DNA of 22,848 bases from JBJXGC01 sp046154545 (GTDB taxonomy: Bacteria; Chloroflexota; Dehalococcoidia; Tepidiformales; Tepidiformaceae), in contig JBJXGC010000040.1 in assembly GCA_046154545.1 (NCBI GenBank), positions 1-22,848 of the forward strand. Reading direction: 5' to 3'. The position numbers were made by a program, and so were the translations under genes. The notes under the pieces are model-generated. The model had not been told where the DNA came from. It made no database searches and worked only from the letters and a program-made list of their open reading frames with translations. Below are positions 1 to 6,786 of the stretch, piece by piece. The first letter of the stretch is position 1. Each line of letters starts with the position of its first letter.

Positions 1-654
1 CCTCCCGGGCTGGCTCCCGGCACGCGCCTCGAAATGACCGTCTCCACCTCCCGCGGCGTCGAGAAGCACGTCTCCCAGGTCGAGGCCGTCGATGGCCCCC
101 GCATCGAAGTCCAGGTCCCCATCCACCATCGCCAGCTCCGTCCACTGCAGCTCGGAGCCAAAGTCACCGCGTCTTACACCATCCACACCAGGACTGAGCA
201 GTTCGCCGCCGAGGTTGTTGGCCACAGCGGCGACGGCGCCCTCGTCTACCTCGAAAACTGCGGACGGCTTGGGCCCGGTGAGCGGCGGACTGCCTTCCGC
301 CTCGAGGTCGCCATCGTCCCGCAGAGCGTCCGTCGCCTCGTCCCCGGCGATGAGGGGCCCGAATGGGTGCCCGATCGAGCGAGATACGCCATTGCTGACC
401 TCAGTGAAGGCGGCGCCCGGCTCCAGACCAAGGGCGACCTCGCCTCCGGCGATACCGTAGAACTGCTCCTTGACCTCGCAGACCAGGGCCAACTGGCGGC
501 GAAGCTCAACGTCATCGCAAGCGATGAACGCGAGGGCTACAGCCTCCGCCAACTGCATTGCCGGTTCGTCGAACTCTCGAACACCGACCGCAATCGCGTC
601 GCCCGCTTCCTCCTCCGCAGACAGATCCAGCTCCGCCGCGACGGGAGACTGTAG
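1..654 (+). CDS. PilZ-domain protein, YcgR-like (5' end outside window)
   Basis: Probable cytoplasmic c-di-GMP receptor. The C-terminal half has both halves of the PilZ ligand signature: an RxxxR motif (RTAFR, nt 286-300) and a D-x-S-x-x-G motif (DLSEGG, nt 397-414). The N-terminal ~75 residues look like the beta-barrel PilZN/YcgR-N domain. An ATG exists at nt 34, but the reading frame is open to nt 1 and the residues before that ATG (PGTRLEM) fit the usual beginning of the PilZN domain. The true start is therefore probably upstream of the window. The visible ~217 residues are close to the family's usual 210-250. The known role of the family is coupling c-di-GMP level to motility or exopolysaccharide output; the partner here is unknown. 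It is followed immediately by a broken PEP-domain fragment, so no intact operon partner is seen downstream. Confidence 0.8.
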   Translation, partial: PPGLAPGTRLEMTVSTSRGVEKHVSQVEAVDGPRIEVQVPIHHRQLRPLQLGAKVTASYTIHTRTEQFAAEVVGHSGDGALVYLENCGRLGPGERRTAFRLEVAIVPQSVRRLVPGDEGPEWVPDRARYAIADLSEGGARLQTKGDLASGDTVELLLDLADQGQLAAKLNVIASDEREGYSLRQLHCRFVELSNTDRNRVARFLLRRQIQLRRDGRL

Positions 655-968
655 TTCCGCCCGCCGCTGCCAGCGCCGGCATCTACGAAGGCCGCGCCGG
701 GCTCGTCCGCGACGAGGGTGATTTCGAGCGCCTTCAACAGGGCGGCATCCTTGTGGCCCGGATCACGACCCCCCGTACAACGTCGTCCTGCCCATGCTCG
801 GCGCCGTCGTCACGGACCGCGGCGGCGTCCTCTCCCACCCCGCAATCGTCGCCCGCGAATACGGCATCCCCGCTGTCGTCGGACACCGGCAGCGCCACCA
901 CCTCCATCCCCGACGGCGCCCGCATCCGCGTCGATGGCACCCTCGGCACCGTCCTCCTCCTCGACTGA
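651..968 (+). pseudogene. PEP-utilising enzyme mobile (phosphohistidine swivel) domain remnant, two frameshifts
   Basis: About 105 residues of a PEP-synthase/PPDK-type swivelling domain can be read only by changing frame twice. Nt 651-~774 give a GxxxGRAGLV..GDFERLQQGGILVARITTP segment. From ~775 a second frame gives the signature around VVTDRGGVLSHPAIVARE and GIPAVVG, with the phosphorylatable His codon at nt 836-838. From ~882 the first frame resumes with IPDGARIRVDGTLGTVLLLD and a TGA at 966-968. One C missing from the C-run near 770-775 and one extra A near 882 explain both shifts and cancel each other. The ATP-grasp and PEP-binding domains that normally accompany this domain are absent, and no start codon or ribosome site is seen. 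It abuts the PilZ stop directly. It is most likely a relic; sequencing error is possible for the C-run. Confidence 0.72.
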
Positions 969-1428
969 GCCGAGGGGCCGCTAAAGCCGCGAAGGACGGG
1001 AACACAGCGACATAACGTGCCGGCGTCTTCATCCCTTGGGCGCTTCTGCCGATAATCCCTCGGTGAAAGAAGAACCGAACCGCGAGTCGCCCGCGAGCGC
1101 GACCGTCCTTGACGGCCCCGTTGGCTTCGCATGCCGGCGCCGCCGCGCCACTACGCCACTCTCCGACTGGGGCGATGGCCTCATGGCGCCCGGCACCAAC
1201 AACCCGTGTGACGCTCCCGGGCATGGTGGCGCAAAGTTCTCGCGCCCGGATCCGCGTGACCAATGGCAGTGGGAGATCGTCAATAGGGACGGCAAGGAGT
1301 TTCGCGCAGGGGTCGATAGGGAGAAGGCGCGGGACGTGCTCTTACGACCTGACTTTCATAGCAACATCCCCTCTCAGGCGGGGCTGCTTCTCGTCGCAAG
1401 CTGTAGCGGGTCTAGGACTCTCATTACG
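969..1428. other. Stretch without a supported gene
   Basis: Several ORFs cross this stretch on both strands, including one on + that is open from a TTG at 1036. None shows a recognisable domain, signal peptide or good ribosome site before about nt 1429. The 1036 frame does run into the conserved tail at 1429-1521, so part of this stretch may be decayed coding sequence of the same family. I see no tRNA, clear promoter or terminator. Confidence 0.5.
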
Positions 1429-1521
1429 CTCGAGCAACAACTGCGCGAACTCCTGCTCGCACGCGTTGGCCCGGTTCATGGAGAGGGCAGCGCCTGCGAC
1501 CTGCACGAGACCGGCCCATGA
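1429..1521 (+). pseudogene. Stub 1: conserved 30-aa C-terminal tail ending in LHExxP
   Basis: The last 30 codons of an ORF open from 1036 align without gaps to the last 30 codons of the stub at 1942-2085. Shared positions include LExQL, basic/acidic residues, RVG, a Cys and a terminal LHE-x-x-P. The stop TGA overlaps the ATG of lipoprotein A as ATGA at 1518-1521, the same arrangement seen before lipoproteins B and C. The upstream part of the ORF resembles nothing I recognise. I read it as the surviving 3' end of a gene whose translation was coupled to the following lipoprotein; a real short peptide is an alternative. Confidence 0.45.
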
Positions 1522-1937
1522 GAAACGCAGCGTTGCGCGTTGCTGGAGCCGGGTTCTTGCTGGCCATGCTCGGAAGCGTTTCTTGCGGCCCGCGGGATGA
1601 CGGCGAATGGCTCCGGGACGTCGAAGAAATGGCCCTGGTCCCCGTCGGCGCAACCTTCGTGAGTGACCAGGTCAACGCCGGGAGGTTCGGCGGCGACGCG
1701 TCGTACGGCCGCAACTACGAAACGGCACAGTCCCGCGCCACGGTGGTCAGTTTCTATGACGACGCTCTCACTGACCGCAGCTGGGCCGTGTTGATCGACG
1801 AGTTGGAGAACACTAGTCCCCCAAAAAAAGCATGGGTCAAAGGAGATTTGGTGTTCGTTCTCAGCCTGTCTTATGTCGACCAAACGACACGTCCCAATCA
1901 ATTCTCCATCAAGGTCTTCAAGCGAGAGGATATCTAG
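1518..1937 (+). CDS. Putative lipoprotein A of a three-copy paralogous family
   Basis: 139 aa. The N-terminus is a signal sequence with a hydrophobic core and a Cys at residue 23 (GSVSCGP), consistent with export and possible lipidation, although the -3 position is not ideal for a lipobox. Family blocks follow: LRD-x-EEMALVP...GATFVSD (residues ~32-50), Y-R-x-YETAQ and VVSFYDDALTDRSW (~60-90), and W-x-KGDL (~105-110). These blocks are shared with the proteins at 2082-2510 and 2763-3179. The FY..L...GW motif is common in small bacterial envelope proteins of unknown role. No good Shine-Dalgarno precedes the ATG; it overlaps the upstream stop (ATGA), which suggests translational coupling. Function not recognised. 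Confidence 0.72.
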   Translation: MRNAALRVAGAGFLLAMLGSVSCGPRDDGEWLRDVEEMALVPVGATFVSDQVNAGRFGGDASYGRNYETAQSRATVVSFYDDALTDRSWAVLIDELENTSPPKKAWVKGDLVFVLSLSYVDQTTRPNQFSIKVFKREDI

Positions 1938-1941
1938 CGAC

Positions 1942-2085
1942 ATGAAACTATCCAAGAGGTTCGTCCTGTGGGCCGCCGTTGCATTCACTGGGCTTGAACG
2001 CCAACTGAAGGACATCATCAAGGTGCGGGTTGGCTTCGGGCCAAGCTATTTCGGCAGCTGCAGGCTGCATGAGGACGCGCCATGA
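1942..2085 (+). pseudogene. Stub 2: signal-peptide start fused to the LHExxP tail (47 aa)
   Basis: The ATG at 1942 follows lipoprotein A's stop by 4 nt, with GAGAGGA upstream as a possible ribosome site. Residues 1-17 (MKLSKRFVLWAAVAFTG) resemble the first residues of the full-length secreted gene at 3242 and of stub 3 at 2515. Residues 18-47 match the tail of stub 1 over exactly 30 positions and end in LHEDAP. The stop overlaps the start of lipoprotein B (ATGA at 2082-2085). The pattern is what an internal in-frame deletion of a larger secreted protein would leave. It could still be translated as a short peptide. Confidence 0.55.
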
Positions 2086-2510
2086 TCCTCGCATCGCTGC
2101 GCGTTTCCGCACTTCTGCTGGTTATCGCCGCGTTAGCCAGTACCGCGTGCCGGGATAGCGGTAAGGCGCTACGGTCCGTGGAGGAGATGCAGCTGGTGCC
2201 GGATGGGACGAGGCTCGTGAAAGACCGACTTGTCCCAGGCGGAGTCGGGTCGGGGAACGCGTGGTACTCGCGCTTCTACCGGACAGAGAAGTCGGAAGCG
2301 GAAGTCATCGCTTTCTACGACGAAGCGCTATCCAACCGCGGTTGGGTGGTAGTTGGCGGCCCCGTGGCGAGTGAGCCGTTGCGAGAGAAGGTTTGGGCCA
2401 AGGGCGACTTATCGTTCCAACTTACTCTTGGCACAGCGTTCAGGGATGATCAACCAACGCTAGGACCGTATCCGTTCGAGATCGTCGTTTCCAAGAAAAA
2501 GGGAGGTTAG
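2082..2510 (+). CDS. Putative lipoprotein B of the paralogous family
   Basis: 142 aa and the most diverged of the three paralogues. The signal sequence (LLLVIAALASTAC) again places a Cys at residue 23. The blocks LRSVEEMQLVPDGT, YSRFYRTEKSEAEVIAFYDEAL, NRGW and VWAKGDLSFQLTL align with copies A and C. The start overlaps the stub-2 stop (ATGA), with no independent Shine-Dalgarno apparent. A GGAGG inside the last codons (2502-2506) serves the next ORF at 2515. Likely anchored in or exported to the envelope; molecular role unknown. Greater divergence from A and C suggests it is the older duplicate. Confidence 0.72.
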   Translation: MILASLRVSALLLVIAALASTACRDSGKALRSVEEMQLVPDGTRLVKDRLVPGGVGSGNAWYSRFYRTEKSEAEVIAFYDEALSNRGWVVVGGPVASEPLREKVWAKGDLSFQLTLGTAFRDDQPTLGPYPFEIVVSKKKGG

Positions 2511-2514
2511 TGTC

Positions 2515-2766
2515 ATGAAAAAGCCTAACAAAGTCGTCCGTTGGGCAGCGGCCGTGATAGCCATCGCGCTCATCGGCGCGATGCTGACCGTCACGGGTTC
2601 GTCTGAAACCCTCCGCCCCGCTGCCGTGCGGGCTGTCGATCCCGAGAGCAGCCTATTCGGCTACTACGACCAGGACGAGAAGTCCTTCGTCGCGATTCAC
2701 ATCGGCGCGGGCAACCCTACGGGGGCCGACTGGGCATTTGCGGATCTGCACGAGACCGCCCCATGA
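2515..2766 (+). pseudogene. Stub 3: truncated N-terminus of the 3242-5345 protein ending in LHETAP (83 aa)
   Basis: Good ribosome site (GGAGG at 2502-2506, 8 nt spacing). Residues 1-~33 form a Sec signal peptide. The region from DPESSLFGYYDQDEKSFVA through IGAGNP to WAFA is a close duplicate of residues ~38-76 of the full-length gene at 3242. After WAFA the sequence leaves that homology and ends abruptly in DLHETAP, sharing only the last few residues with stubs 1 and 2. The stop overlaps lipoprotein C's ATG (2763-2766). This is clear evidence that the array arose by duplication followed by internal deletion. It may encode a small exported peptide, but I consider it a relic. Confidence 0.65.
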
Positions 2767-3179
2767 GCAAGGCAGCGCTGGGCGTGGCTGGAGTGGGACT
2801 CTTCCTGGCTGTGTTCGGAATCGTTTCCTGCGGGCCCAAGGACAACGGTGAATGGCTCCGGGACATTGAAGAAATGGCCCTGGCCCCTGACGGCGCTACG
2901 TTCGTGAGCGACCATCTAAGTCCAGAGGTATTCGGGAGCGTAGCGGCGTATAGCCGCGCCTACGAAACGACACAGCCGCCTGCGAACGTTGTCAGTTTTT
3001 ATGACGACGCTCTCGCCAGCCGCGGATGGGCGGTGGTCAGCGACCAACTTATTGGCTCTGACCCTCCAGCGAAACTCTGGGCCAAGGGCGACTTACGGTT
3101 CAACCTCAGTTTCACTGGTCGATCCCCGACGCCAGACCTGACTCGCTTCTCCGTCCATATATCCAAGCCAACGGGGTAG
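2763..3179 (+). CDS. Putative lipoprotein C of the paralogous family
   Basis: 138 aa. Its signal sequence (VGLFLAVFGIVSC) gives the best lipobox of the three (I-V-S-C, Cys 23). It is very similar to copy A: GEWLRDIEEMALAPDGATFVSD, YETTQ, VVSFYDDALASRGWAVV and LWAKGDLRF can all be matched. The close A-C similarity despite B lying between them suggests recent duplication or conversion. The start is ATGA-coupled to stub 3. The next gene begins 62 nt after its stop with its own ribosome site. Function unknown; co-expression with the secreted protein downstream is inferred from the repeated order. Confidence 0.75.
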   Translation: MSKAALGVAGVGLFLAVFGIVSCGPKDNGEWLRDIEEMALAPDGATFVSDHLSPEVFGSVAAYSRAYETTQPPANVVSFYDDALASRGWAVVSDQLIGSDPPAKLWAKGDLRFNLSFTGRSPTPDLTRFSVHISKPTG

Positions 3180-3241
3180 ATCGACGGAAGTCGTTGGCGC
3201 GGCGGTCCGATGTTCGTTCTCCATCAGAAAGGTACAAGGCG

Positions 3242-5345
3242 ATGAAACATTCTAAGACGTTCCTAGGTTCGGCCCTGGCCATCATTACGATAGTTGCGGC
3301 GGTACTGGCGTCAACGGGACAAACGAGTCCCCTGCGCCCGCCTGTGGCTGTTGCCGAAGACCCCGAGAACAGCTTTTTCGGGTACTACGACCAGGACGAG
3401 AAATCGTTCGTCGCTATGCACATCGGCTCGGGAAACCCGGACGAGGGCGCCTGGGCATTCGCGGTCCCCGGTGTCGGCCTCTACCTGGCTACCTCCCCGG
3501 CGACGATGACCGACGAAGAGGACGACTCGATTACCGTTTCTTTCTCCGGGACCGCGTCGCTGGATGCGGGCGCTACGATCGATAGTCTGTACGGGACGTT
3601 GTACCAGGGCAGCGGATCATCGAGTTCCGTTAGCGTCACCCTCTCCGGGACAATCAGCGCGAACCGGGCCACGGGTTCGTTCTCCCTGGTGCACGGTCTT
3701 GCGACATACACCGCCGCGGCCGAGCCAGCGCCCGCTACCGTCGCCGCGGCCATCTCCGCGCTCGTTGACGCGCTGGAGATAGAAGACTTCGCCGCCGTCC
3801 GTCTCCTCTACGTGTCCGACCTGCTCGCCGAGATCACAGAGGAGGAGTTCGAGACGGACATGGCAGCCCAGTTCGGGGCGTTCGGCGAGGTAATCTCCGC
3901 GGCTGAGGTCGGTTCGACCGTATACTCGGTCAACCCCGGCGACGGCCCGCAGACGGCGTCGGTCCAGCTCGCCGTCAGCTTCCAGTCGGGACTTGCGACG
4001 CCAACCTACACGGCACAGTTGACATACCTCTACTACGAAAACGGGTGGCGTCTCGTTGATTTTGGCCGCTTCGCCGAAGAGCGAGACCAGGCGTTCTTCG
4101 AGCAACCCGGCCGTGCCATCCTCGGCCAGCCGCTCCACGTCGACCCGTCCGTCCTGATTAGCGACCCCGGCGGCGAGATCGACGTGGCCGATGACAGCAC
4201 GCAAGTCACGCTCTCGATCGAGAGCGGCCCCGCTGGCGGGACGGTCACCTGCACGGGCGGCCTCACGGTCGCCGCGAGCGACGGCCTGGTGCAGTTCGCC
4301 GGCTGTGAGTTCAGCAAGGTCGGCATCTACATCCTTCGCGCCGAGGCTGCCGGGCTGGCGGACGCGCTCAGCCAGGAGATCGAAGTCATCGCCGTGGCCG
4401 GCACGCTCATCGCGGACGGGGATCCGCTTACGCTGTGGGCGATTGCCGCCGGCCTGTCCGCTCGCTTCTCGTTCGAGGCCGAGCGGTACGGACGACTACG
4501 TGCTCCACATAACGTCTACGGACATCCAGTCCGGGATCGCGAATGTCGTGGGTCCGGATGGCTACAACACGGGCAGGCTCGAGTTCGAGGGCGGCGAGTA
4601 CCTTCTCGAGTTCAAGGCGGCCGAGTGGGGCACCCTCGCCGCCGGGCCATACACCGTCAATGTCAGGGGCCGTAACGGCGCCACCGGGGCGGTCACGGCG
4701 TCTCTCTACAACTTCGAAGGCGACCCCGAGGCGAGCATCTCGGTCGATGGTCTCGAACACGAGATCGTCACCGCGATTCCCGGAGACAACGCCCAGTTCC
4801 ACTTCACGATGGCGGCGACGGGGTCCGTGCGGGTACTGGTGACCACGTCAGCGCCGGGCGTCACCGGGGAGGCCTACGTCTCTGACGGCGGCAGCTACTT
4901 CGGCTACGCCGCCATCGTCGATGGCGAGGCGACGATCTACACGCGGCCGCTCTTGCCCGGCGACTACACGATCTCCGTCAAACCGGACGGTACCTTCACC
5001 GGCACAATCACGGTGGTGCCAACGGGCCTCGCCGACCAGGTGATCGCCGGTTCCGTCGGTACGCAGGAATTCGTGGCCTTGACCACGCCCGGCCAGAATT
5101 TCCGCTTGACGTTCACCGGGACCGCAAGCTCCGTTGTCGGGATCGACATCGCCGACTCTGATTTCGAGAGCTTCTCCCTCTACCTGGTCGATTCGTCCGG
5201 CACCGTTCTGATCAGTGCGTATGTGTCCGCCGAAGACGAGTACATCCCGGGTGTCGAGCTGCCAGCGACGGGAACGTACGAGATCTGGCTGGTGCCAGAC
5301 ACCGGGGAGACGGGAAGCGCCTCGGTGACCGCCGTGGCGGAGTAG
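3242..5345 (+). pseudogene. Large secreted beta-rich protein split by one frameshift (Ig-like and PPC-like regions)
   Basis: The start ATG at 3242 is preceded by AAAGG/AAGG; an earlier in-frame ATG-less extension is less likely because a Sec signal peptide begins at 3242. Region order by residue: signal 1-~35; DPENSFFGYYDQDEKSF region ~38-160; an NTF2/Cys-free alpha-beta segment ~169-277; an Ig-like segment ~290-385 (GQPL...TLSIESGPAGGTVTC...); then a break. The first frame reads FEAERYGR near 4480, while the next frame continues as GTDDYVLHITS with PPC-like beta repeats to AVAE at 5345. Removing one nucleotide near 4483 restores a single 700-codon ORF. The break is not in a homopolymer. Either a real disruption or a single-base assembly error; otherwise the gene looks functional. 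Likely exported or surface-exposed, partner of the preceding lipoprotein by context. Confidence 0.68.
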
Positions 5346-5351
5346 GCCGCC

Positions 5352-5386
5352 CTCGGGACTCGGCCCTCGGGCCTCGGAACTCGGCG
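5352..5386. repeat. Five tandem heptamers of the form CTCGGNN
   Basis: The units CTCGGGA, CTCGGCC, CTCGGGC, CTCGGAA and CTCGGCG follow one another with exact 7-bp spacing between the 3242-5345 gene and the thiolase gene. A related array lies on the other side of the thiolase gene at 6695-6733. Confidence 0.7.
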
Positions 5387-5398
5387 GCGCGCCGCCGA
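5381..5398. other. 18-bp perfect GC palindrome
   Basis: TCGGCGGCG followed directly by its reverse complement CGCCGCCGA, overlapping the last heptamer of the preceding array. It has no loop and no T-tract, so it is a poor intrinsic terminator. It could be a protein-binding site or simply GC-rich intergenic structure 7 bp after the repeat. Confidence 0.45.
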
Positions 5399-5464
5399 CT
5401 TGACTGAGCCCCGAAGCCGATTAGCGTACAGGTACGTTCGAATCACACGTACTGGAGAAGCCCC

Positions 5465-6691
5465 ATGGAAGCCTGGATCATCGACGGAGTCCGTTCCCCG
5501 CGCAGCGAGGGCAAGCAAGGCGTTGGCCAACTCACGGGGATGCACCCCCAACGCATCCTCGCCCAGGTCCTCAACGCCCTGAAGGACCGCGTCGGCTTCG
5601 ACCCTGTGGACGTCGAAGACGTCATCATGGGCAACGGCTCGGGCGTCGGTGACCACTCGATGGACATCGCCCGGATGGCTACCCTCGACGCCGGCTGGCC
5701 CGATTCCGTCCCCGGCGTCACCCTCCATCGCTTCTGCGGCAGCGCCCAGCAGGCCGTGAACATGGCCGCCATGGGCATCATGTCCGGCCAGAACCAGCTC
5801 CTCGTCGCCGGCGGTGTGGAGTCGATGTCGCGCCCGGCGTCGCTGAGTGTCGATGGCTTCACCGCCAACAACGCTCACCTCTACCAGCAGTACCCGCTCG
5901 TCCCACAGGGCATCTCGGCCGACCTCATCGCGACGATCGAAGGCTTCACCCGCGAAGAGTGCGACGCCCTCGCCGTCTCCAGCCAGCGCCGCGCCGCGGA
6001 AGCCATCGACGCCGGCCGCTTCCAGCGCAGCATCGTCCCCATCTACAACGAAGACGGCTCGCTCGCCCTCGACCACGACGAGCACCCGCGTCCCGGCACC
6101 ACCATGGAGGCCCTGGCGAAGCTCAACCCATCGTTCGCCAAGATGGGCATCATGAACCCGCCGAACGACACGCGGACCTTCGACGAGATCTGCAAAGCGG
6201 TCTACCCGCAGGTCAGCGAAATCAACCACGTGCACCACGGCGGAAACTCCTCCGGCGTCGTCGATGGCGCCAGCGCCCTGCTCCTTGCCACGCCCGAGTA
6301 CGCGAAGGCCCACGGCCTGAAACCCCGCGGACGCATCATCATGACCGCGACCGCCGGCACCGAGCCGGTGATCATGCTCACCGCCCCGGCCCCGGCCGCC
6401 AAGCTCGTCCTCAAGAAGGCCGGCATGGTGAAGGAGAACATCGACCTCTTCGAGATCAACGAAGCCTTCGCCTCGGTCGTCCTCAAGTTCAAGAAGGACT
6501 TCGGCATCGACGACGAGAACCTGAACGTCAACGGCGGCGCCATCGCCCTCGGCCACCCCATCGGCGCCACCGGCGGTATGCTCATCCAGACCGCCCTCGA
6601 CGAACTCGAACGCCGTAACAAGTCGACCGCCCTCATCGCCATGTGCACCGGCGGCGGCATGGGCACGGCCACCATCATCGAACGGATGTAG
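5465..6691 (+). CDS. Thiolase family protein (acetyl-CoA C-acyltransferase)
   Basis: 408 aa, the normal thiolase length. Catalyses CoA-dependent cleavage of 3-ketoacyl-CoA or the reverse condensation of acyl-CoAs; cytoplasmic. The nucleophilic Cys is at residue 91 (RFCGSAQQA). The NEAFA motif is at ~332-336, the GHP motif with catalytic His at 364, and the second active-site Cys at 394 (MCTGGGMG). GGAGAAG at 5454-5460 sits at good spacing from the ATG. It is followed after about 95 nt by an acyl-CoA dehydrogenase in the same direction, so the pair probably serves fatty-acid or branched acyl-CoA oxidation. The sequence does not decide between degradative thiolase I and biosynthetic thiolase II. 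All catalytic residues are present and no disruption is seen. Confidence 0.93.
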   Translation: MEAWIIDGVRSPRSEGKQGVGQLTGMHPQRILAQVLNALKDRVGFDPVDVEDVIMGNGSGVGDHSMDIARMATLDAGWPDSVPGVTLHRFCGSAQQAVNMAAMGIMSGQNQLLVAGGVESMSRPASLSVDGFTANNAHLYQQYPLVPQGISADLIATIEGFTREECDALAVSSQRRAAEAIDAGRFQRSIVPIYNEDGSLALDHDEHPRPGTTMEALAKLNPSFAKMGIMNPPNDTRTFDEICKAVYPQVSEINHVHHGGNSSGVVDGASALLLATPEYAKAHGLKPRGRIIMTATAGTEPVIMLTAPAPAAKLVLKKAGMVKENIDLFEINEAFASVVLKFKKDFGIDDENLNVNGGAIALGHPIGATGGMLIQTALDELERRNKSTALIAMCTGGGMGTATIIERM

Positions 6692-6694
6692 CGT

Positions 6695-6733
6695 CCGAGG
6701 ACTCAGGACTCAGGACTTGGGACCTGGGACTTC
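6695..6733. repeat. Tandem heptamers related to CTCRGGA
   Basis: After an imperfect first unit (CCGAGGA), CTCAGGA, CTCAGGA, CTTGGGA and CCTGGGA follow with 7-bp spacing, then a degenerate unit. The array lies directly after the thiolase stop and before the acyl-CoA dehydrogenase ribosome site. It has the same period and similar unit as the array at 5352-5386. Confidence 0.65.
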
Positions 6734-6786
6734 CACCCGACACGGGGGTGCCTCTCGCGGGCGCCCCGGCCCGAAGGAGCACACCT

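Noticed and set aside
1036..1428. Upstream part of the TTG-started ORF as a real 161-aa gene
   Set aside because: No ribosome site, domain or signal peptide; only its last 30 codons have a homologue in the window.
5180..6556. 458-codon ORF on the - strand over the thiolase
   Set aside because: Shadow of a clearly functional thiolase frame; composition is low-complexity D/V/G/H and no motif is found.
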